Assembly: GCA_947561585.1 (NCBI GenBank)
Contig: CANNZV010002505.1
Coordinates: forward strand, 31,535-95,534
Reading direction: 5' to 3'
Length of the DNA: 64,000 bases
DNA from: Caprella mutica
Taxonomy: Eukaryota > Arthropoda > Malacostraca > Amphipoda > Caprellidae
Shown here one piece after another: positions 22,569 through 34,763 of this stretch. How positions within the stretch are numbered: position 1 is the first letter of the stretch; every line of letters starts with the position of its first letter. Both the position numbers and the translations under genes were made by a program. The notes beneath the pieces are model-generated. The model was not told where the DNA came from and ran no database searches. It saw nothing but the letters and a program-made list of their open reading frames with translations.

Positions 22569-23426
22569 CATGTTCATTCCAGTTTCTCACGCTGTTCTTC
22601 CATGTTCATTCCAGTTTCTCATGCTGTTCTTCCATGTTCATTCCAGTTTCTCATGCTGTCATTCCATGTTCATTCCAGTTTCTCACGCTGTCATTCCATG
22701 TTCATTCCAGTTTCTCATGCTGTTCTTCCATGTTCATTCCAGTTTCTCATGCTGTCATTCCATGTTCATTCCTGTTTCTCACGCTGTTCTTCCACGTTCA
22801 TTCCAGTTTCTCACGCTGTTCTTCCATGTTCATTTCAGTTTCTCACGCTGTCATTCCATGTTCATTCCAGTTTCTCACGCTGTCATTCCATGTTCATTCC
22901 AGTTTCTCACGCTGTCATTTCATGTTCATTCCAGTTTATCACGCTGTCATTCCGTGTTCATTCCAGTTTCTCATGCTGTCATTCCATGTTCATTCCAGTT
23001 TCTCACGCTGTCATTCCATGCTCATTCCAGTTTCTCACGCTGTCATTCCATGCTCATTCCAGTTTCTCACGCTGTCATTCCATGTTCATTCCAGTTTCTC
23101 ACGCTGTCATTCCATGTTCATTCCAGTTTCTCACGCTGTCATTCCATGTTCATTCCAGTTTCTCACGCTCTCATTCCATGTTCATTCCAGTTTCTCACGC
23201 TGTCATTCCATGCTCATTCCAGTTTCTCACGCTGTCATTCCATGTTCATTCCAGTTTCTCACGCTGTCATTCCATGTTCATTCCAGTTTCTCACGCTGTC
23301 ATTCCATGTTCATTCCAGTTTCTCACGCTGTCATTCCATGTTCATTCCAGTTTCTCACGCTGTCATTCCATGTTCATTCCAGTTTCTCACGCTGTCATTC
23401 CATGTTCATTCCAGTTTCTCACGCTT
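22569..23426. repeat. 32-bp minisatellite, ~27 copies, open in three frames
   Basis: Unit catgttcattccagtttctc followed by acgctgtcattc. The first ~8 units are mixed (gttcttc and atgctg variants) and later ones are nearly uniform. The plus strand has no stop in any frame, so frames of 300, 346 and 310 codons coexist. Because 32 is not a multiple of 3, each frame cycles through the same ~32-residue peptide. I see no evidence that it is translated. Confidence 0.97.
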
Positions 23427-23766
23427 TGTATCTTTCGTCTTTACTTTCGATCGTGAGAATAAAAACTACCGGTGGGATTGTCTTGTTCTTGGGCGTAAAT
23501 AGAAGCGACAGACGCAACAGTGGAGGGAGTGGAGCTTTTTTCCCTAACTGGTTAATCAAATTTGACTTCAAAGAAATAGATTCTCTATATGTGTAAACGT
23601 AGAAGGTTCGATTGTTAGGTTTCTTTAGCTGCTTTGTCAGTTTGGTAGATTAGAAAAAAGGGCTTCCTATATTTAATTTCATTATCTCTTTGATATAGAA
23701 GGTATATATATGTGTAATCTTACAGTATTGCTTTTTATTTTTTATTTTTCATATTCAAATCCTAGG
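23427..23766. other. Spacer with tail of the repeat frame
   Basis: Non-repeat sequence into which one plus-strand repeat frame runs for about 57 codons before stopping at 23596. No domain recognised. Confidence 0.4.
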
Positions 23767-23967
23767 TAGGGTAAGTTACGAATTATCGGTCAGTACCACA
23801 TCTTCGGTCATATAAGAAAAAACTATATAAAAATTATTATTATTACACAGTGCCAACTAATACAACCTGGGTTTAATGCTTACTGTGTAATAATAATAAT
23901 TTTTATATTGTTTTTTTCTTATTTGACCGATGATGTAGTACTGACCGATAATTCGTAACTTACCCTA
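23767..23967. mobile_element. Family A palindromic MITE, intact copy
   Basis: TAGGGTAAGTTACGAATTAT, then cggtcagtaccacatcttcg and gtcatataagaaaaaac, with the reverse complement on the right ending cgtaacttaccctA. Arms are about 85-90 bp including an inner aattattattattacacag. TA at the ends suggests TA target duplication (Tc1/mariner-type MITE). No coding capacity. Confidence 0.92.
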
Positions 23968-25590
23968 TTTAATTTCCTTTTGACTTCATCGATATGGCCT
24001 CTGGTTCTTAGACACACGCACTTTGAGCCCTTTTTTAATTATTGATTCTTTCAAAATTATTATTATTATTTATTTTCATATTTCTAATTGCAATCTCTAA
24101 TTTTTTCTAATTCTCATATTTCATAATTTATTTCAAAATTTTATACTTCAAAATTTATTTAAAGATCTGAATTTTCATTTCATTTTCAAATTATACATTT
24201 GATACTTTTTCAAAACCTCATACGTTTTTTAGCAATAGTTTCGCATCACAATATGGTAATTTGAAAATAGGTTTTCTGTTCTAAGCTGTCATGAGTTGAG
24301 TTGGTGCCAGGTTTGGAAAAAGGCCAAACTGCATTGATTATTTCTCCAAAATCACCTTTGGAGGAAAACGGATACTCAACCTTCAGAAAATTGGCAACTG
24401 GAAGTTAATTCGTAAAATGCCGTGGGAGAGGAAGATCTGAAAACATTATAGAAAAGTGCCCTGTGGCGAGTGGCTAAAGAAACGATAAGAAGGGAACAAT
24501 CTTAACCCTATGGCTACTGATGGGATAACATGTCCTAAATTTGTAGGACCATTTGTCCCAGTGATGTTCTTCAGTTGGTCAAAATAGCCCTGCGGTAATT
24601 TATAGAAGTCTATTTTTTCTGCTTATTTGTTAAGTTACAGTTTAAAGGTTAAATATTTGTTTTTCTAACTTACATCCTTGCATAATACAACATTATTACA
24701 TATTTTATATATATTTTATATGTTATACAATAAAATTTGATCAATATATATATGTTAATAAAGAAAAGTTTCATAAAATCCTTTTTTAAAAGCATTCGGT
24801 AGTGAATTGTTTATTTATTTGACTTAATTATTAAAGAGGTATTTTCACAATATATTTTAATTTGAGGATGGACTAACAAAAACAAATAGAATGTTTTCAA
24901 TATTTTATATGTCTAACAAGGAGTTAGTTTAAAAATATTTACTAATCACTCAATTACCAAACACTGACATAATTTGCAAAGTATACTGATTGGTCTAGCA
25001 TAACATATGTCAACGCTCACTTTTCGAGCACTGCCAGCCTATCAAATATCCGAGCACTGTGACGTTTCATTATAGCATAGAGCGTTCAATTACCACGTTC
25101 ATGTACGTCTCTTTTTTATAACTATCATTGCTAACTCCTTTCAGTTGCTGGTGTTTCAAAACACTGTTATTATGGTGATACACACTCTAAGGCTAATATT
25201 GCTTCATTTCGTTCATTTACTTTGAGAGTTGCTTTTATGTATTGAACTTCCTGAATTGGTATCATCTGGGGATAAAATAGATTTTTTTTTACCTTCTTTA
25301 AATAATTTACAAAAATAATTATTATAAATATAATTTTATAATTAAATATAATGGACATTTGATCAAGTATTGAAGATAAATGAATGTATAATTGTGTTTA
25401 GAAATTTTTCGCTATCTGTGGAAATTAAAATTCTCATTGTATTTCATATATGGAAATTTGTTATATCGAGAAATGGCCACCGGTGGTCACAGTAATTTAA
25501 TTCCTAAAACTAATCGTAAAAGCTGACTATTTTCGTATTTTCCGTTCATATTTTCCTCTAGACAGTGAAACGATTTAAATAAATTTGCAA
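23968..25590. other. Spacer with possible piggyBac-like end at 24502
   Basis: TTAACCCTATGGCTACTGA at 24502 has the TTAA+CCCT form of a piggyBac-type end, but no matching end was found. Sequence around 24290-24480 is GC-richer with only ~33 codons open. The rest is AT-rich. Confidence 0.35.
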
Positions 25591-28113
25591 AACGATACTG
25601 CTAATCCTGACTGTATTTTAGTAACAATACTGCTAATCCTGACTGTACTTTAGTAATAATACTGCTAATCCTGACTGTATTTTAGTAACAATACTGTTAA
25701 TCCTGACTGTACTTTAGTAACAATACTGCTAATCCTGACTATATTTTAGTAACAATACTGCTAATCCTGACTGTATTTTAGTAACAATACTGCTAATCCT
25801 GACTGTATTTTAGTAACAATACTGCTAATTCTGACTATATTTTAGTAACAATACTGCTAAGCCTGACTGTATTTTAGTAACAATACTGCTAATCCTGACT
25901 ATATTTTAGTAACAATACTGCTAATCCTGACTGTATTTTAGTAACAATACTGCTAATCCTGACTATATTTTAGTAACAATACTGCTAATCCTGACTGTAT
26001 TTTAGTAACAATACTGCTAATCCTGACTATATTTTAGTAACAATACTGCTAATCCTGACTATATTTTAGTAACAATACTGCTAAATCCTGACTATATTTT
26101 AGTTTCAATACTGCTAATCCTGACTATATTTTAGTAACAATACTGCTAATCCTGACTGTATTTTTAGTAACAATACTGCTAATCCTGACTGTATTTTAGT
26201 AACAATACTGCTAATCTTGACTGTATTTTAGTAACAATACTGCTAATCCTGACTGTATTTTAGTAACAATACTGCTAATCCTGACTATATTTTAGTAACA
26301 AAACTGCTAATCCTGACTGTATTTTAGTAACAATACTGCTAATCCTGACTGTATTTTAGTAACAATACTGCTAATCCTGACTGTATTTTAGTAACAATAC
26401 TGCTAATCCTGACTATATTTTAGTAACAATACTGCTAAGCCTGACTGTATTTTAGTAACAATACTGCTAATATCCTGACTGTATTTTAGTAATAATACTG
26501 CTAATCCTGACTATATTTTAGTAACAATTACTGCTAAGCCTGACTGTATTTTAGTAACAATACTGCTGATCCTGACTATATTTTAGTAACAATACTGCTA
26601 ATCCTGACTGTATTTTAGTAACAATACTGCTAATCCTGACTATATTTTAGTAACAATACTGCTAATCCTGACTGTATTTTAGTAACAATACTGCTAATCC
26701 TGACTATATTTTAGTAACAATACTGCTAATCCTGACTATATTTTAGTAACAATACTGCTAATCCTGACTGTATTTTAGTAACAATACTGCTAATCCTGAC
26801 TGTATTTTAGTAACAATACTGGCTAATCCTGACTGTATTTTAGTAATAATACTGCTAAACCTGACTATATTTTAGTAACAAGACTGTTAATCCTGACTGT
26901 ACTTTAGTAACAATACTGCTAATCCTGACTATATTTTAGTAACAATACTGCTAATCCTGACTATATTTTAGTAACAATACTGCTAAGCCTGACTGTATTT
27001 TAGTAACAATACTGCTAATCCTGACTATATTTTAGTAACAATACTGCTAATCCTGACTGTATTTTAGTAACAATACTGCTAATCCTGACTATATTTTAGT
27101 AACAATACTGCTAATCCTGACTGTATTTTAGTAACAATACTGCTAATCCTGACTAATATTGTAGTAACAATACTGCTAAGCCTGACTATATTTTAGTAAC
27201 AATACTGCTAATCCTGACTGTATTTTAGTAACAATACTGCTAATCCTGACTGTATTTTAGTAACAATACTGCTAATCCTGACTGTATTTTAGTAACAATA
27301 CTGCTAATCCTGACTGTATTTTAGTAACAATACTGCTAATCCTGACTATATTTTAGTAACAATACTGCTAATCCTGACTATATTTTAGTAACAATACTGC
27401 TAATCCTGACTGTATTTTAGTAACAATACTGCTAATCCTGACTGTATTTTAGTAACAATACTGCTAATCCTGACTGTATTTTAGTAACAATACTGCTAAT
27501 CCTGACTATATTTTAGTAACAATACTGTTAATCCTGACTGTATTTTAGTAACAATACTGCTAATCCTGACTGTATTTTAGTAACAATACTGCTAATCCTG
27601 ACTGTATTTTAGTAACAATACTGCTAATCCTGACTATATTTTAGTAACAATACTGCTAATCCTGACTGTATTTTAGTAACAATACTGCTAATCCTGACTG
27701 TATTTTAGTAACAATACTGCTAATCCTGACTGTACTTTAGTAACAATACTGCTAATCCTGACTGTATTTTAGTAACAATACTGCTAATCCTGACTGTATT
27801 TTAGTAACAATACTGCTAATCCTGACTATATTTTAGTAACAATACTGTTAATCCTGACTGTACTTTAGTAACAATACTGCTAATCCTGACTATATTTTAG
27901 TAACAATACTGTTAATCCTGACTGTACTTTAGTAACAATACTGCTAATCCTGACTATATTTTAGTAACAATACTGTTAATCCTGACTGTATTTTAGTAAC
28001 AATACTGCTAATCCTGACTGTATTTTAGTAACAATACTGCTAATCCTGACTGTACTTTAGTAACAATACTGCTAATCCTGACTGTATTTTAGTAACAATA
28101 CTGCTGAGCCTGA
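25591..28113. repeat. 32-bp minisatellite, ~79 copies, with TAATCC in most units
   Basis: Unit aacaatactgctaatcctga followed by ctgtattttagt. Main variants are ctgtatt versus ctatatt, and cttaag/ctaagcc. Occasional one-base indels break the 32-bp phase. TAATCC, the core bound by K50 homeodomains (Bicoid/Otd/Pitx type), recurs in most units. CTGAC followed by tattttag resembles a branch point plus acceptor. No frame stays open. Confidence 0.98.
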
Positions 28114-28320
28114 GAGTGTCTCAGCTAAAGAATAGACACACACAGTGTTGTATAAAATACATATCGCTAGACATCTCCCGGGAAACAGTTTGAATAAAAG
28201 ATACCACAACAATTTATTCATTCGCAGCTCGAGTTTCAATTCTGCACTCCAGCCACCTTCTCTTTCATAGCAAAATGATTGGTGAACAGCTAAGTGTCTG
28301 ATTGAGTAGACTTTTAGCAT
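28114..28320 (-). other. GC-richer unique segment with minus-strand open frame
   Basis: The open frame 28320-28072 (82 codons) starts with ATG and reads a mixed protein-like sequence (for example CYEREGGWSAELKLEL, then a hydrophobic KLLWYLLFKLF) before entering the 32-bp array. No splice sites or known domain were identified. It might be an exon remnant or chance. Confidence 0.2.
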
Positions 28321-29084
28321 TTCAAGAGGTGTTTTAAACTCAACAACGTTGAAGCTTATTTTTGTATTCGAACTTTCGGGTAAGAAAGTATCTATTCATC
28401 GTCAGGAGATGCGTAGGCAATGAAATATGAGGCACAAATTTCATTATTGTTCACGCCAGGTATTTTGATCTTCGAAATAGCAAATAGTGAAGAAATGAAT
28501 TCAACAGTGAGTTTGAATTATATTTTGAAAATATATTATTTGTAACGGATCTACTCTATCATTTCTAATATTTGGATTCATGAAGATTGCATTGTGAACA
28601 ATAGCATTGAATTTAAAATCTCGAAATTTATTATATTGTAGTTGCGACAAAAACACATTAATACTAAATTCAAAATATAATTGAAACGGATGAAAATTGT
28701 TGGAGAATTGTACAGTATTGGTTTTTGAAATATTAAAGACCAGTTTAGAAAATTTTGTAATTTAGTTGAGTGAACATTTATTAGTATGGATAAAATAATA
28801 TTGATAAATTCTCACTCGTAAAATATATATTGTACAGTACAACTCCTCTATAGTGACCATCCTGATTAGTAGAGTCTTGAGTAATGAAGAACCCTGCATA
28901 ATGGACATAATTTGTGTAGTTTGCCATAATCTGGTCTTTAGTTTTCTATGCATCTCTTGACTTCCATATAATGACGTAAGCTCTATATAGTGACCTAGTT
29001 ATAGATCAACTGCATATCTGATATTTTTATAACTAAATAACAATCTTATGTGTTTTTTATTAATAGTGTTTTTTATTTAAGTCT
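28321..29084. other. AT-rich spacer with family D-like fragment
   Basis: At about 28835-28990 words such as acagtacaactcctctatag, gagtaatgaag and ttttctatgc recall a diverged family D element. Otherwise nothing. Confidence 0.35.
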
Positions 29085-29179
29085 CTATTTAGTTAATAAT
29101 GATTTATTATCTATTTAGTTAATAATAATTTATTATCTATTTAGTTAATAATAATTTATTATCTATTTAGTTAATTAAC
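29085..29179. repeat. 26-bp AT-rich repeat, ~3.7 copies
   Basis: Units ctatttagttaataataa plus tttattat begin at 29085, 29111, 29137 and 29163. Confidence 0.85.
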
Positions 29180-29870
29180 TATGTCAATTAATTAACTAGG
29201 TCAATGTTTATGGTTAAATTAATAACATTAACTATGACCATATGTTTAAGTAATTTTTAAACATAAAATTTCGTGCTATACAAGCAAAGTATATAGTCCT
29301 CCATACAAAATATACATAATGATTATAATTGAACTACCGGAAATTTCTAAACTTAATCATCTATGAACCTACATAACTTTTCAATTCTGGTTTCCAATCT
29401 ATTTCCATTTACTGAAAAAACATTCAAAATTCAATTAATGAAATAACAGATCTAATTAATAAATCACAAGTTTGCTTAGTATATTTCAAAATAATTAAAT
29501 AGACATTGTGGCAAATGTCTAATCACAACTTTGTGCCAAAGTGTCAGATCGTCTTTCAAATTTCTGATGGGACATCACTAAAGTTCTAATTTGTTTTCGG
29601 TTAAAAGTTTCATTGTGTGATATTGATACATTGCTCAGGTTTAGAGTTTTGACACTCATTCGTGATTGGGTATTCTGGGAAACATTTATTTACTTTATTT
29701 AGAATCAAATATCTGATATATTTTTTTTATATTTAATTAATTCATATGACTATACAAAAAATTTATGAGTAAAAATGTAGTTATAATAAAGTAGCACCTG
29801 TTAAATATATTAATTTGATTAATTAAAATTAAATTAACTGTAAAATTAATTTTCAAATAGCTGTTGAATT
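29180..29870. other. AT-rich spacer
   Basis: Nothing recognised beyond a short echo of the preceding repeat near 29180-29205. Confidence 0.45.
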
Positions 29871-30075
29871 AATTTCAAATTATTTATAAAATTAAATTTA
29901 AATTATCTATAGAATTAAATCTAAATATCTATAGAATGAAATTTAAATTATCTATAACTTTAAATTTAAATTATTTATAACTTTAAATTTAAATTATCTA
30001 TAACTTTAAATTTAAATTATCTATAACTTTAAATTCAAATTATCTATAACTATATATTTAAATTATCTATATTAA
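29871..30075. repeat. 22-23-bp AT-only repeat
   Basis: Degenerate copies of tctataactttaaattt plus aaatta, nearly free of G/C. Confidence 0.82.
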
Positions 30076-30780
30076 ATTATACTTAAACGATTAATTTCCA
30101 TTCGACATTCTTTAAAAATAACTCCTATTATTATATTCTCGTCGCTCCATGTGGGCGATAAAATTCCTTTTCTTTTGCCGTTACAATCGGTACCTTGAGT
30201 ATTTAATTGCATGGGATTATCCCTCAAGAGCACTCCTCAGACTCGTAACAATAAAGAAAAAGATATTCTTCTTCTTTTATGCACGATCCACATTGCCGCT
30301 CAGTGGTTTTTAATGGGCCTGAATTGTTGCCTGCATTTCTCGCCTATTTTAGTGCGGTTTAGAGATTTGAAATCACGTTAAAAGTTTTTGTAATTTTTTA
30401 ATGTAAATTGAGGATATTCTTTTATTAAATTGTGTATGATATTAAAATTTGAACAAACTGAAGATATGAATTATAGAAAAGATTTGGTGAATTATTTTAT
30501 AAATCAAATACGAAAGAGATCAATTTTAGGAGACATTATATATTTTATTTTAAATCTTTTATAGGCAGGTAGATAATTACAAATGTTAATTTTTATTGAT
30601 TTCCAATTATAACACATCAGCAGGAAGATAAACTATTCTTGCATGTGTTGAACAATTAATGTCTAAGTGACTATTATTATAATTGTATTATTAAAAATGA
30701 AACTGTATTATCACAGTTTATAACACTATATAAAATAGGCATGAAAAGTGAAAAATCATTACTTGATAACAAATCAAAAG
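30076..30780. other. Spacer, no gene
   Basis: A slightly GC-richer patch at 30140-30360 has no long open frame on either strand. The rest is AT-rich. Confidence 0.45.
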
Positions 30781-30953
30781 TAGGTCAAGTTACGAATTAT
30801 CGGTCAGTACTACATCTTCGGTCATATAAGAAAAAAATATATATAAATTATTATTATTATTAGATAGCACTGTGTAACAATAATAATTTTGATATTGTTT
30901 TTTCTTATATGACCGAAAATGTAGTACTGACCAATAATTCGTAACTCACCCTA
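30781..30953. mobile_element. Family A palindromic MITE, copy
   Basis: Left end aagttacgaattatcggtc, right end gaccaataattcgtaactca then ccctA. The centre is shorter than in the 23767 copy. Confidence 0.88.
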
Positions 30954-31300
30954 AGTGCAATATTCAGATTAATTTTCGAAAACTATTTATCGAAGTATTT
31001 CCATTGTATGAAATCGATATGAAAAAAGATAATAAAATTTCCTGTATCGTAACTTTGACTAAATTAAAGACTATCTTCCTAAATATTGATTATTTAACAC
31101 TAATTTTATTACAGCTTTCGTATTTTTCGAACTCTGATAATTATCATTTAGTGACATATATATATTTATTTGTTAGCTAGCATTAAATATTATGAAGTAA
31201 TAATTAACTGCATATTAAATAGGTTTGGATTGGAGTATTATAATAATTCAAATGGATATTTATTTAAAATGATAAATCGCAGCCTTCGCTGATAGCTTTA
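30954..31300. other. AT-rich spacer
   Basis: Nothing recognised. Confidence 0.45.
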
Positions 31301-31490
31301 CCCAGGCAAGAAGTATCTATTTTTATGATTAAGGGAATTTTCCAGGAATAAATGCTTCTTGCCTGGGATATTAAGGGAATATTCCAGAATACATCCTTCT
31401 TGCCTGGGATATTAAGAGAATTTTCCGGGAATAGATCTTTCTTGCCTGGAATATTCCCTTAATATCCCAGGAATAAATCCTGGGTATTTT
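31301..31490. repeat. ~60-bp direct repeats with inverted cttgcctggg ends
   Basis: cttgcctgggatattaa and gggaattttccaggaataa alternate three times. The first block opens with the inverse cccaggcaag and the last ends with the inverse aatatcccaggaataaatcc. The segment therefore combines tandem and inverted copies and can fold back. Confidence 0.75.
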
Positions 31491-31693
31491 ACCCCTAAAG
31501 TTTAAATGCTAAGTACATTTTAGCTGCTTAGCGTAATATAAATATATGTATTATTATTTATTAATATTTTTTCTATTCAAATATTCAAGTCTCCGCTTCA
31601 ATTTAAAGCACCGCAATTTTCTATGGTTGGTTTTAGTGATTTTAGGTCCAACTAATTGAAATTTATTTTAATGTGTTACTGTATTCGTTTTGT

Positions 31694-31723
31694 AAAACAT
31701 TGTAGGTATACCTACAATGTTTT
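31694..31723. repeat. Perfect 30-bp palindrome
   Basis: From AAAACATTGTAGGTA to its exact reverse complement TACCTACAATGTTTT with no spacer, centred between 31708 and 31709. A cruciform-prone site in otherwise unremarkable AT-rich sequence (31491-31887). Confidence 0.9.
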
Positions 31724-31887
31724 TTTAAACGATAAACAGTATATTGTTTATCTGAATAATATCTGAATATATGAATTTTATTGATAATTTTAAAATTATT
31801 TGCATTCATAATATTGAATGCACTTCATTCCTTGTAAATTCAATCCTAAACTAAAATAAATTTGATGGTTGATAATAAATGGTTAAT

Positions 31888-32020
31888 ACAGTGAAACTCC
31901 TGAGTTATGAAGTATTGATTTCTTCACAACTCAGAGCCACTTCATAATTCGTGTGCAGTGATAGTTTTCCGTGATTAAAATCATAGAGAATTTTTGTCAT
32001 TGAGGGATAACTATGACAAA
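31888..32020. mobile_element. Family D copy 3, left part
   Basis: acagtgaaactcctgagtta, then ttcacaactcagagccactt and gagggataactatgac match the left half of copies 1 and 2. The match stops near 32020 and resumes at 33113, so the element appears to be split by about 1.1 kb. Confidence 0.65.
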
Positions 32021-32402
32021 TATTATTCTTATATGAATGTGCTGTGAGCACTAAATTTTATACAAAATTGAGGTAATTAAACAAATATTAAGTAAATGTT
32101 GTGGGAAATCAATATTGCTACTCATTATTGTACAAAAAATTAATATATATCATGGTAGTTGTCATTTCTGCCTAAATTTAAATCATTAACAAAAAATACA
32201 CATCATTCAAATCTCAAACAATAAAGAAAACACAGTTTATACTCCATTTAACCGATTTATTGATTACCTAAACTTTATAGTAAATTTTTGCCTTCCTGAT
32301 TTACATTTTCATATTTAGTACTCCATTATAGGATAATATACAATTATAGGTGGTACCTATAATTGGATATCATCCTTACCTTTAATAATTATTGTGTCTC
32401 AC
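32021..32402. other. Sequence between the two halves of the family D copy
   Basis: AT-rich, no gene. Ends with caattataggtggtacctat just before the 18-bp array, probably the array's founder sequence. Confidence 0.4.
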
Positions 32403-32910
32403 CCTATAATTGGGTATCATCCTATAATAGAGTATTATCCTATAATAGAGTATTATCCTATAATAGAGTATTATCCTATAATAGAGTATTATCCTATAAT
32501 AGAGTATTATCCTATAATAGAGTATTATCCTATAATAGAGTATTATCCTGTAATAGAGTATTATCCTATAATAGAGTATTATCCTATAATAGAGTATTAT
32601 CCTATAATAGAGTATTATCCTATAATAGAGTTTTATCCTATAATAGAGTATTATCCTATAATAGACTATTATCCTATAATTGGGTATTACCCTATAATAG
32701 AGTATTATCCTATAATAGACTATTATCCTATAATAGACTATTATCCTATAATAGACTATTATCCTATAATAGACTATTATCCTATAATAGACTATTATCC
32801 TATAATAGACTATTATCCTATAATAGACTATTATCCTATAATAGACTATTATCCTATAATAGACTATTATCCTATAATAGACTATTATCCTATAATAGAG
32901 TATTATCTTA
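32403..32910. repeat. 18-bp minisatellite in two homogeneous blocks, ~28 copies
   Basis: Unit attatcctataatagagt. The first half carries gagt (32425-32650) and the second mostly gact (32720-32885), with a mixed junction near 32650-32710. The unit has an inverted tattat/ataata pair. Plus-strand frames of 199 and 175 codons (NRVLSY and YPIIEY repeats) are by-products. Confidence 0.96.
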
Positions 32911-33112
32911 TTATATGGTAGAGACTAGTGGAGAGGATTGCAAAAAGCCACTATTGAAATGAAGTTGAAATTTTCATAAAAAAAAGCTTCTATATTGTAA
33001 TTGCTTGTGATACTTTCATTTTTCATTTCTGCAATATGATTTTCAATTCTACCAATTCATTATTCACTTCTGAGAACTTGACTTGGAAAAGGTATAGTTA
33101 TACCTCAAGAAC

Positions 33113-33235
33113 TATGGTTTTCTATGATTGAAACAAAGAAAATACTTCATAACTGAGGTGCATTTCATAACTCAGGTCCTTCATTACTCGGGTGCTTCAT
33201 AAAAAAAACTTCATAACTCAGGAGTTTTACTGTAA
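33113..33235. mobile_element. Family D copy 3, right part
   Basis: ggttttctatgattgaaac, aaaatacttcataactgag, aggtccttcattactcg and ggagttttactgta correspond to the right half of copies 1 and 2. Confidence 0.65.
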
Positions 33236-33296
33236 TAAAAAAAATAAAGATTTTAATTCATTATTCCTATTTAATATGTAATTTTCCTGATATGTT

Positions 33297-33336
33297 CGTA
33301 AAGCTGGAACGATCCGATAACTCGTAATATACCCTA
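33297..33336. mobile_element. Family A right-end fragment
   Basis: ctggaacgatccgataactc followed by gtaatataccctA matches the right terminus of family A. The left arm is missing. Confidence 0.5.
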
Positions 33337-33981
33337 AAATTAAATTAAAATTCTTTGATAGTAGTTTTAATCTGTGAAACGTTATTCGTTTCTATGAATG
33401 TTTCAAAGAGCGTTTCAACTCAGTCACTCCTCTAATAGTTTGGTATCGTTTTCTTTGAGTGAAAGTTTTCTTTCAAAATATTGGGACAGACTCATCTAAA
33501 TTAGATTTACTTGCTTCAGTGTTACTGATTGAAACGTACGATATTACACAATTTGTTTTCACTGACTTTAATTTGCTTAATATAAATAAATATATTATTG
33601 TCACATTCATAATTTGGAAATTAAAAAAATCATTAGACATTAATTTGAAATTCATCTCGATTATAAACATTTACATATGAACGAACTCTGACATTTAATA
33701 CTCCGACATTGAATATTAACTAAGGTCATGCATAGTATGGCATCTATAAAGGTTAGATTGATTAAGGACATTAAGGATAACTTCTCTAGTACTGTGAGTA
33801 TCCAAGTACTTTTAAGTCCCTATATTAGTAGGTTTATATAATTTTATTATCTAAAGCATCATTACAAATAACTAGAAATATTTTGGTTCATTTTAAAAGT
33901 AAATGAAATATTAGAAGTAATCACCGTAGATTATATCCATTAACTTGCTTGTGAACAAATAATCGGAGTTAATAGTAGCTA
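33337..33981. other. AT-rich spacer with overlapping opposite frames
   Basis: Frames 33459-33680 (+) and 33473-33670 (-) overlap almost fully. Neither has splice or domain support, so I regard both as chance. Confidence 0.4.
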
Positions 33982-34130
33982 TAGGGTAAATCATGAATTA
34001 TCAGTCGGTTCCACATCTTCGGTCATATAAGAAAAAACAATATAATAATTATTATTCAATTTATATTTTATCGGTATCCATGTTACCTGCAGCTATCATG
34101 GATACCAATTATAATTTGTAACCAGGCAAA
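33982..34130. mobile_element. Family A MITE, truncated on the right
   Basis: Left arm tagggtaaatcatgaattat, cggttccacatcttcg and catataagaaaaaac is well kept. The central tatccatg...catggatacc inverted core is present, but the outer right arm is lost. Confidence 0.7.
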
Positions 34131-34763
34131 GAGAGAATGTTTTTAACGATATTCCAATTGAGGAAGAATTATGTTGTACTTTCATGAGAAGTACATTAAC
34201 CTCCTGATAGTTTTAATCCCCAGTCGTCTTTATTTTTTGTATCTCTATTTTTGAATTCTAAGGATATTGTATCGAAAATCATTATTCTTTCGATAGAATA
34301 TTTCAGTCTACGCTCCTATTTACATTGCCTCAATTTTCTATGATTCTCCTCAAATATTTTCTTTGGGTCTAACTTATCAAAAAAATGTGAAATATTTACT
34401 AACAAAGATTTAAATATCAATTTATAAATAGTAATATTATCTTTCAATGATTATTAGGAGTCTGTATATAAAATTAGTTTCATTTAAAACATTATTAGGG
34501 AAATTTGTATACATAACTTATAAAAAAAATGTTTTAGTGACTTAATTTTAGCTAATTGAATAGATCTAGTGGCTAAAAATAAAGAAAAAAATACACAAAT
34601 TTTATAATGAATGATGTTTATGCGTATAAAGCAATTTTAAATAATTAATGAGTATTAAATACAAGAAAATGATTCTATTTATTTATACGTTGTTCGAATT
34701 GTCAGTTTTAACTTCTCGATATTAATTGTTACTCACGGTGTGTCTCAAAACAATGTACTAGTG
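34131..34763. other. AT-rich spacer
   Basis: Nothing recognised. Confidence 0.45.

Noticed and set aside
22554..23596. Three plus-strand frames of 300-346 codons as proteins
   Set aside because: By-products of the 32-bp array, with three overlapping frames of the same peptide; no domain.
24502..24620. piggyBac element
   Set aside because: Only one TTAA-CCCT end is visible; no second end, target duplication or transposase fragment.
25591..28113. CRISPR array (32-bp regular repeats)
   Set aside because: There are no unique spacers; the units are contiguous copies, and the context is eukaryotic with no cas genes.
33459..33680. Overlapping ORFs on both strands
   Set aside because: Complementary AT-rich frames of similar length without splice, start-site or domain support.
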